64,000 nucleotides of DNA, taken from Blastobasis lacticolella. Taxonomy: Eukaryota > Arthropoda > Insecta > Lepidoptera > Blastobasidae. Made by a program: the position numbers and the translations under genes. Position 1 is the first letter of the stretch; every line of letters starts with the position of its first letter. Location of the stretch: positions 23,357,712 through 23,421,711 of the forward strand of contig LR990041.1 in the NCBI GenBank assembly GCA_905147135.1, in the 5' to 3' direction. This document shows, one piece after another, positions 21,164 to 49,900 of the stretch. Below the pieces are notes generated by a model. It saw nothing but the letters and a program-made list of their open reading frames with translations, searched no databases and had not been told where the DNA came from.

Positions 21164-21689
21164 TCTAATATATAAAATTCTCGTGTCACAGTTTTCGTTG
21201 CCATACTCCTCCGAAACGGCTTGACCGATTTTGATGAAATTTTTTGTGCTTATCCGGTATCTATGAGAATCGGCCAACATCTATTTTTCATCCCCCTAAA
21301 TGTTAGGGGTAGTCCACCCCTAAATTTTTTATTTATTTTTTAGACGTAGGTGTAGGGTAGGTGTAGGGTAGGTGTAGGGTAGGTGTAGGGTAGGTGTAGG
21401 GTAGGTGTAGGGTAGGTGTTGGGTAGGTGTAGGGTAGGTGTAGGGTAGGTGTAGGGTAGGTGTAGGGTAGGTGTAGGGTAGGTGTAGGGTAGGTGTAGGT
21501 TAGGTGTAGGGTAGGTGTAGGGTAGGGGTAGGTGTAGGGTAGGTGTAGGGTAGGTGTAGGGTAGGTGTAGGGTAGGTGTAGGGTAGGTGTAGGGTAGGTG
21601 TAGGGTAGGTGTAGGGTAAGTGTACGGTAGGTGTAGGGTAGGTGTAGGGTTAGAACGCTACGCGAACGAAGTCGCGCCGGGTCAGCTAG
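21164..21689 (+). mobile_element. Non-autonomous Helitron with internal minisatellite
   Basis: Starts TCTAATATATAAAATTCTCG directly after an A, and ends CTAG (21686-21689) directly before a T. A hairpin CGCGA-ACGAAG-TCGCG at 21661-21676 lies a few bases before the end. These are Helitron signatures: A^T insertion, no duplication, 5'-TC, 3'-CTRR, terminal hairpin. It is 526 bases long with no Rep/helicase. It interrupts the non-LTR element's coding sequence. Confidence 0.88.
21346..21651 (+). repeat. 12-bp minisatellite (GGTGTAGGGTAG) in the Helitron
   Basis: About 25 head-to-tail units with few variants (a GGGTTGGG-like change near 21417, a short unit near 21528). The same unit in reverse orientation occurs in the second Helitron (26108-26239 and 32937-32965). 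Confidence 0.93.
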
Positions 21690-22284
21690 TAAAGTATATA
21701 AATCACCGGAAACGGATTTCGAATCAGAGCCAGAGAGCCTACAAACCTTCTGCTTTGCAAACAAATCCGTAGAAGATGACCAGGATCAACCCGGAACAAC
21801 ACTCACTGCAGAGCTAACAGAACACCATAACCGGAGCACAACCAACCACAGCAGTCTATAGCATCCATCTTTTATATATTTACACACCAAGTATATTTTA
21901 TCTATCCTCCTTCACACTGGCTCGATGTATGAATTCTTGTCGGTTCTAATCTATCTCCTGTCGCTCCCATCCTGACTGCGAAAGCCCTACAGTCCCCTCG
22001 CATCTACGTGCGCTCTGGTATCTCGGGCTGGAGGTAGCGCAAATCAGCCGGGGATGCGATGTGGTGTCACTTAAGTCCAACAACTCCCACGTCCGCGACG
22101 GTATCCGGAGCAAACCAGTTCTTCGGGTGATACCCGTGCCACCCGCTGAACTCGGTTGCTCAAAATACAAGTACAGACGACGGAATCACGGACGTAGGCG
22201 ACATCATACCTGGTTCTTTCTGATATGACCTACATACACCCTTGCAGAAGCATTTCTGGCTGGTGTTGTACCTGGAACGGAACG

Positions 22285-22680
22285 GATTTCGCTCGTATTA
22301 CGAAGCCACTCACAATGTGTCTTAAAAATGGACGAAAAATTACATTAGACTCCGAATATATAAACTGTTCTGAGAAGTGTAAATCCCTTCTCACTAACGA
22401 CCCTATTCTTCAATATCCTGAATTCTCTCGGGAATTTCTAGTTACCACAGATGCATCTATAGTTGCTTTTGGAGCCATATTATCTCAAGGCCCGATAGGA
22501 AGCATGTGCGCTACGCTTCTCGCACTCTAAATGACAGCGAAATGAACTATAGCACTATTGAGAAGGAGCTTCTTGCCATAGTTTGGGCGACCAAGTACTT
22601 CCGGCCCTACTTATTCGGCCGCAAGTTTAAGATCCTTACAGACCATAAGCCCCTGCAATGGATGATGAGTCTAAAAGAGG
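22285..22680 (+). pseudogene. RT thumb and RNase H remnant of errantivirus-like element
   Basis: Resumes the LTR-element pol after the non-LTR insertion: FARITKPL, then [14 protein letters not shown] (RNase H Asp motif, near 22445), [14 protein letters not shown] (near 22550) and the [10 protein letters not shown] motif (near 22640). A frameshift is near 22500. It stops abruptly near 22678, where env begins, so the rest of RNase H and all of integrase are deleted. Confidence 0.8.
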
Positions 22681-24101
22681 TCTTGTAGACGGCCTAGGTT
22701 CCCTAATAAAAGACATAACTGGAAATTTAGACCAATCAGATGCTTTATACTATAATACGGCTATTAAAAATTTACAGAAGAACCAGAACAAAGCTGTATC
22801 TGAGCAAGGAGTGGATGGCTTGCCATACTAATATAATAGCTCAGTTGGTTGAAAACCAGAGCAAAATCATTACAACGTTAGGATTAATCTTAGATAGGCA
22901 AGCTTATAGAGATAGTAACTTAATTAAGTACGCTAAATTTGCCCAACTTTTTGAAATAATTAGCGAAAATGTAGAGGATTTAATGTCCGAATAATTTAGG
23001 TTAGAAAATACTTTAACATTCATCCGTACATATAACACCCATTATTCAATGATAGATATCGAGGTCTTAAGATCGATGATAAATACAATAAAATCCCTTT
23101 ATATTAGTGATCAAATTTTTGACTTAGATTTGAGAGAATACTACAATATCATTAAACCTGGATACTACTACGTTGAAAAGCAAATAGTTATCGTTTTCAA
23201 ATTTCCCATAGTCTCTCAAGATGTCCTTAATTTATTTAGGCTGTCCATAGCACCCAATAAGAACCAGCAACCCATTGTCCTATCCTATCCCTTTATTGCA
23301 ACCAACAAAAACACGTTCGTGTACATGGAGGCAGAATGCCCGAAGTTTGATATCTGGTATCTCTGTGAAAAGAACGTCAACCATCAAATCCGTTCCAAAC
23401 CTGATTGTATCCAGCGCCTCATCGTAAATCAAGACCTAGTCGAATCCTGCAGCTTCACAAGAATCTCCCTAGCAAGGGAAGCAATGGAAAATCTCGACGA
23501 CCAACACTACGTAGTATCATTTCCACGTGCAACGAAGGTACAAGTCATCTGCGAGAGAGAAGTCACAAGGCAGCTATCTCGCGACGATTCCTGTAAACTG
23601 TTTTTCACCTTGATGAAAATATCATACCCGGCTGAAGATCAAGATACAGCATTAACCCATGTCAGCCTCAACTCCATCGACCTAAGAGGACTGCATAACT
23701 TTCAAGACAAGCTGATGATAGAAGCTTCCATTCAACTTGAACATCCAGCTCAGGACATCGTGTATCACACCACCATCCCACTCTACGTCATGGTGCTAAT
23801 CGCAACTGCAATTATATCTCTTTTCACTCTACGCCACTGTAAAAGGAGAAATCTCAATGAATCTACAGTTCCTGACCCTATTACACCGCATGAACCAATC
23901 TACCATGTTCCTGACAAAAAGGAAGATCAACAGGGGAACATCCCAGCAACATTTTCTCTTAAAATCCTAAAATTGTTGCTGATTTTTGGGTTGAGGAATT
24001 ACATACACCTGCACTATGAAGACCGCAGACGCAGCGCTCACCTCATCGACAGGACTTACAAGCCGATGCATTTTGCCGACCCGTGGACAGCCACATGATG
24101 C
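22681..24101 (+). pseudogene. Envelope-like gene remnant (insect errantivirus / baculovirus F type)
   Basis: Begins at the fusion-peptide region just after a basic cleavage-site residue pair; the N-terminal surface part is absent. Broken by a frameshift near 22830 and a stop at 22992-22994, then open for 349 codons from 23049. That part has a Cys-containing ectodomain, a hydrophobic transmembrane segment near residues 244-262 (23780-23835) and a basic RHCKRR cytoplasmic start. The family's role is membrane fusion by virus-like particles; this copy lacks key parts and is broken. Confidence 0.75.
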
Positions 24102-25202
24102 TGACATCTTATTGTCGCCGACCACGATTTCACTTAATATTAAGTCATTCTATGTTTATACTTCGAACTAGTTTCTACGTTAAGATTTATAGTACATTTA
24201 ATTTAATTAATTATATTAGTTTAAATCATTTTTGGTTTTGTAGCCTACGTATCTCACAAACTTCTTTGTTTTGATTTATTTTTCAATTATCTTATTATCT
24301 ACAGTATATTTAGTATATTTTAGTATTTGAGTATATAGGCTTGGGCTGTGCCGTCGTTTTACAGAAGCCATTCATGTATTATTTAGCTAATTATAGGTTT
24401 CACTCGTTTAAGTAATAGACGGCCAATTAAGTCATTTGTCATTATGATTCTTTATTTTTTCGATTATTTTGTCTTTAACTAAGTGGTTTTCTGGTATGTT
24501 TGTCTTGAAGAACCTATATACATTTTACAGAAATACACACTGACCTACTCACGCTCGTATCATGGACGCAAGGACATCCGCAACACCGTGGGTCGCGAAC
24601 GTGTGCCGCTGTTTCAAGATTTACGATGCAGTCCGCCTCTGTACTCTGTTTTAGCGAAGTTCACCTTAAAACTTTTTTCTTCTAGATTCTTTATCTACGC
24701 AGGTCTCAAGATAAGCGTGCTCACTAGTGTGATGCTATCAGCGTATTCTATAAACGACTGAGGCGTGACCGGATTTTTCGCTGAGAGTGCTGGTGTTGCT
24801 GATGTCCATAGGCGGCGGTGATCACTTTTTTTCATCGTGGCCCGTTTGCCTGTTTGTTTACATAAATAAAGACTGCTTGTAGCCGCTGGACAGCTGTGCG
24901 CGTGCGAAGACGCGGCCAGCAAACAAGTTTAAAATAAAGTACCAATATCACTTGACCTCATGTCAACTGTGGGAACTGGCCCGTTGGTCTCTCTCTATGT
25001 AATTATTGTTTTTGATTAACTGTACTAAATAGGCGAAATACGGTGAAAATTAAATTAAGAATAGAAAAAAAATATTTTTAATGCTTATTTAAGGAATGAC
25101 AGATATGCACACTTTACACTTACAAAACACGATATTCAATGGAATCAGTCGTGTCTACCCTAGCTCTAAGAGCAATATAAAGAGAAACAATAAAAAATAA
25201 TT
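24102..25202. other. Intergenic AT-rich stretch before odorant receptor 1
   Basis: Mostly AT-rich without coding signal. A family B repeat fragment lies at 24755-24870 (GATGTCCATAGGCGGCGGTG). The promoter of the receptor must be here, but no clear TATA/Inr can be singled out. Confidence 0.5.
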
Positions 25203-45342
<20,140 letters not shown>

Positions 45343-46961
45343 AACGCCCACAAAACTCACCATCCCATCATCTTTACTTGTTTATTATACCTTGAGAGAA
45401 GATGAAATATCGTTTATTTTCTCAATGAATAATACAATTATTATCAAAATGTTTTTGTATTCCACTTTTACTGTACTTTTAGTGCGCGCGGGAGAAAGTT
45501 CATTTGGAACCGTACAGTTCGCGTACACACAGAATAAACACATTGTGCATAGTAAAATTTACAATAAGACGATCGCAAAGATAAATCTCACAAAAGGCAC
45601 AGCTTATTTCGTTGGCGTATTATGTTGGCGTAAGAGACATTGCGGACTAGATGGAGGAGGCTTGCCTGTGCTGGTTTGGTCACGTGCTGCGTAAGCCCCA
45701 GAGATAAGTAAGGTAATAGGCCAGTCAAATCTTACATCTAAAACGCAAAACGCGATGTAATGCTGCATTTTTGTAATGTTGTTAAGTCCCCTTAGGAGAG
45801 TGTGGAACAATATTTTGCAAGAAAAAAAAATTGTGCTACCTGCGTAATACGTGAAAAACTGCGAAATTTCGGGACATTTTTTACATTTTGGCCTAAAAAT
45901 CGTAAACTATGCTTTTCTCGCCCAACAAAGCTTAATAGCTTTTAAAATTGATTAAATTTTCAAGGTTTTAAGCCTAAACACAGCTCTATAAAGCATATAG
46001 CAACCAAGTTCTGACTCTTTTTAGAGATTTATAAAGATAAAGATAGTCTATTTTTACCGAAAAATAATAAGACCACGCTAAGTTCGCATGGTGCCTAAGT
46101 CTACCGGTATCAGGAATAAGGTCCCGTGGACCGCCACAGAAGCGATAGATAGACATCGCAGAGTCGGATGCGAGAGCCAACGGCTACAATGCGAGGGTGC
46201 CGAAGACTTCGTAATTAGTAGGAAAGCAGACCCTGACAGATACCGGGATAAAGGTTAAGATTATTTTTTTTCGTCGGTTGGTTAACCTAGTTCTGTTACG
46301 GATATCGACGTTTCTGATCCTATTACGAATTTATCTATGATGTAATTAGGATAAGTTTTTATTGAGAAATAAATTTATCTTATCTTATTGCATGGAAAAA
46401 CTCCGAGCATAGCAGTCAATATTACTTTTAACAAAATGTTTTATATCCAGCTGCATTGAGCAATTTTATAATTAATTGTAATTTCAATCAAAAGTATTAT
46501 CAAAAGTCTACATTCTTTTATCGATTTTGATAGTTAAAAGTACTATTGAATGGGTAAAAGCTTTGACTGTACCATCTACATTACGAGAATTGACAGCGTG
46601 CAAAGATGGTTTTTCGCATTGTTCTTATAATAAGGTAGTTAAGAAAATGTATGATAGGCTCAAGCTTTTTCTAATAACGCTCTCTGCCGGATTGTAGGCA
46701 TTTGTTTTCTGTATGGAAATGAATCACCTGGTGGTTTTTCAGTATTCAGGAATGCACCCTAGCTCGAAGAACTTATTGAGATTATCTTGTCCCGCATTTG
46801 ACACAAAAAAAGTAGGGGTAAGTCATCCAAGCCAGGAGAAAAATATAATTTTTTTTTTACTACAATTTTATTTGATGTATATTTTGTTTTATTCTGTGAT
46901 TGTGACTTTAGTACCAAAATAATTTTTAAATCTTTAATTCTGGTTTCGAATTGTCTCGGCT
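45343..46961. other. Interval between the two convergent receptor genes
   Basis: About 1.6 kb. It holds an RTE-type scrap at 45620-45710 ('MEEACLCWFGHVLRKPQR' in frame), the RTE-tail repeat at 46070-46255, and AT-rich sequence. No further gene is seen. AATAAA on the minus strand (plus 46962-46967) may serve receptor 2. Confidence 0.6.
45533..45538 (+). promoter_or_regulatory. Candidate poly(A) signal of odorant receptor 1
   Basis: AATAAA 191 bases after the stop codon. Confidence 0.4.
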
Positions 46962-46967
46962 TTTATT
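46962..46967 (-). promoter_or_regulatory. Candidate poly(A) signal of odorant receptor 2
   Basis: AATAAA on the minus strand, 14 bases past the stop codon. Another is at 46888-46893. Confidence 0.4.
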
Positions 46968-46981
46968 GTATCTTCACAATG

Positions 46982-49900
46982 CTAAGATTCGCCCTTGTGA
47001 TGCTGCGACATGGTTCGTAGCATAAAAAAATATGATAAAGACGTCTTCAAGATCTGAAACAATAAGAGAACTAATATTAATAATAACAGGACCTCGTGCA
47101 TTGGTTGCGCCTTAGGGAAATCGTTGAGGAAACCGAAGACTTTGTAGTATCGGTAGTACAGTATATCCCAAAGTATGGGACATAGGAATAAAGCACTGCA
47201 AAGCCTGTCTCGAGCTTGCAGAGGTACTATTTTCGGGTGTCTAGTACAGAATATTTGTACGAACACAACCAAGCCGCTAAAATAATCCATCTCGGCTCAG
47301 CTTTCAAGTCTGGTCTTATTTTTTTGTAGTGAAAAGGATAAAGTACTCGCTAGAGTCGAACCGCGCTTAGATGTACTAAAAACGGTTCAAAATCATGGAT
47401 AAGAAGCCTGTTCTTGCTAACAAGCCACCTTTACAAGCTGTAGCTACTATCGTAATGCTGAACTAGGTAACGCCGTGTCTTAGTGGATATTACTTTCCCT
47501 TTTGATGAGAAATGAATGAAATGAACCCAGAAAGGGAATGAGATATGGGTTTAGGCAAGGGCCTGCATTTCTCCTCGATAATGTTGTCACCTCTCAGACA
47601 GAGTTGAGGCCGCCCTAGAAGTTGGAGAGTTGTAGCCTGTATTGATTAGGTACGCAATGCCACACTCGCAAAATTCCACATTCGCAAAATCTCACATTCT
47701 CGAAATGTCACATCTTATACGTTGGCAATAGAGAGTTAGTCAGTAGATGTGATATGACATTTTTAAATTGTGACATTTTCCAATTTGATTTAGTGGTGTT
47801 TTATGAATATAGCATTTTGTGATTTTAAGAAAAGACATTGCGAATGTGGCATTTTGCATTAAGGTGTCATTTTGTGAATGTGACATTCTGCGTCCAATCC
47901 GAAGTTAGCGCTCACGGCGACGGCGGTGTTGGCGCCGACGGGCACGAGCCCCAGCGCGCGCAGCCGCGTCGGGACCTGCACGCGCCGCAGCAGCATCAGC
48001 ACCACGCGCCGCTCGCGCGCCCGCATGCGCTCCCACGGCATCGAGTACACGGCGTCCGGCAGTAGCTCGCTCTAATGGAAATATCAAAATTACTCATACC
48101 TGGCTTTAGCCTACCACGGCCCATTGACCTCCAAAAGGGCCAAAGCTAATCTCAACTGCTCGTGGCCCCCCATGACCCCCTGTCTGCTGACAGACGGACG
48201 AGGCTAGGGCTAATCGGCTCTTCCCTAACAGGTTGTGCGGATTGGGTGGTAGTCGCCGTACGTAAAAGCCAAAACAGATCAGGTAGAAAAGTATCCCTGC
48301 ATAGGGCGTCGCCTTAAGACTAAGAACTGCTTAGCTGTGCTGGTTGTTTAGAGAGGATGATTGAAAGGAGATTAACGTACACATTATATTGCAGGAATTA
48401 ATATTATTGTTGGAAGTGGAAACCGAGATGTCGATAAAATCGATGACAATATAAAGTCAAGTCAGGAATACCCTAAACCGATGTACTTATTTGAAAATGA
48501 ATGTGAAAGTAGCATGTGAGGAGCGTAGCAAGCAGAACAATGTGGCTACATTAATTGTGGGCAAGAAGATAATATCTGCTGACCCTAGTAGTCTAAGAGG
48601 TAGCTCACCTGAGTTACAAGCAGCTCAAATACTGCACTCAGCAGTACCAGCTGTTCCACCAATATAATTGTCAATGGGCCGTATTCTATTAGTGCAGCGG
48701 TATCCTGTGACAATATCATACAAAATTATGTCACATACGGTTTGGATCCCATAAACCTCCGGAAAGACGTTGGCTCTCTACGTGTTCTCTATCCTCTGTA
48801 CAACGGGGAATTTTCCGAATAACTGATTTAAAGGTTTAAAGGAATTATCTTTCACGCATACCAAGGTTGAGGACTGAGCTCCCTGAAGAGAAGAGAAGAA
48901 AGGGGTGAACGCTTTTACAGGGTCAACAGCGGGTGGGTGATACCTCTGGTATAGCAAACGTCCATACGCTGCGGTGACTGCTTACCATAAATAAGGCAGT
49001 CTGTAAGCTTGTTTACCAGCTTAGTGATATGATTCTACGTTTATATCGGTAGAAATCTATAATTGGCTCTGTGATGCCAGTTTTCCTTACGTCAATGAAA
49101 GAAAAAAAGATTACACAAATACAACAAGGGATATAGCTATTACCAAGGACGAACACTCTAGGAGTAAAATGCAGAGACAGATCTGATGAAATGAGTAGTA
49201 CACGAACAGCATTGGCCCGAAGACTCGCGTGCAGTGGTCCAGAAACCTGCAATACAACTACTTATAAACCTTTCTAATTCCATGAAAATGGCATTACTTA
49301 TCTGCATTTCTTATTTTCGTAATTGTAATAAGTGTGTATAATATCCCGTGTTACATCTTAACTTACTGGACAATTTTTCTGTGATGATCAATGTTGTCTT
49401 TCAGAACTTGCAATATATGTTGAGATTCCTCACGCGAGTACATAGCGGGGCGCAGGTATTTGTCGGGGACTGCGGGCAGAGAGATGCTCTCTATGTTATA
49501 GAGTAGGATCTTCAAATGCCCCCACGCATGAAAGACAAACAGCGATAAGAGCAAGTCAACGATGACGAAATAGAAGCCAACGACGTAGGACATGAAAACG
49601 TTTAAACAGTTAACGCCAATAAAGACTACAAGGGAGCTTTGGTAGTCGAAGGGAAGCCAGTAGTATACGGAGAGCTGGTAGCGACGGCCGGCTGGAGCGG
49701 GGAACTCCAATCCCGCTCGGTAGTTGTTCCAGAACGGTGCGAAATTGAACAGCATCGCACCCACCACCATCTGCCCGTGCAACGCGTATGTGAACGCCGC
49801 GCAGATTCTGTTTACATACCGGATCACCTGAGGACAGACGGTCAATGAAATGTTTTTATGACCTTTTATACTTGTAACGTTAAGGATATGTTCAGGGTAT

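Larger units (their letters stand above)
17070..22284 (+). mobile_element. Non-LTR retrotransposon with OTU protease, endonuclease and RTE-like RT
   Basis: About 5.2 kb, flanked by a 22-base target duplication (17048-17069 / 22285-22306). Order: a 5' non-coding region with a tandem 'AGCACCAACAG' duplication (17331-17388), an OTU domain ORF (18049-18588), APE-type endonuclease C-half, RT with FADD, a C-terminal 'LSYFGHIIRLD' segment, and a Helitron insertion at 21164-21689. The RT and tail resemble the RTE clade. No poly(A) tail is seen at the 3' end. Frameshifts and stops in pol make this copy defective. Confidence 0.8.
15175..24101 (+). mobile_element. Errantivirus-like LTR retroelement remnant with env, split by a non-LTR insertion
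   Basis: Two collinear parts, 15175-17069 and 22285-24101, carry gag end, protease, RT, RNase H start and env in order. They are separated by a non-LTR element at 17070-22284, flanked by a 22-base duplication (17048-17069 and 22285-22306, one mismatch). No LTRs could be recognised, so the borders are the coding limits. This is an old insect retrovirus-like copy; multiple stops and deletions make it inactive. Confidence 0.8.

Noticed and set aside
21346..21651. CRISPR-like regular repeat array
   Set aside because: Units are contiguous with no unique spacers, in a eukaryotic genome.
21333..21764. Open frame on the minus strand reading repeated Tyr-Thr-Tyr-Pro-Thr-Pro
   Set aside because: It is only the translation of the 12-bp minisatellite in the Helitron.
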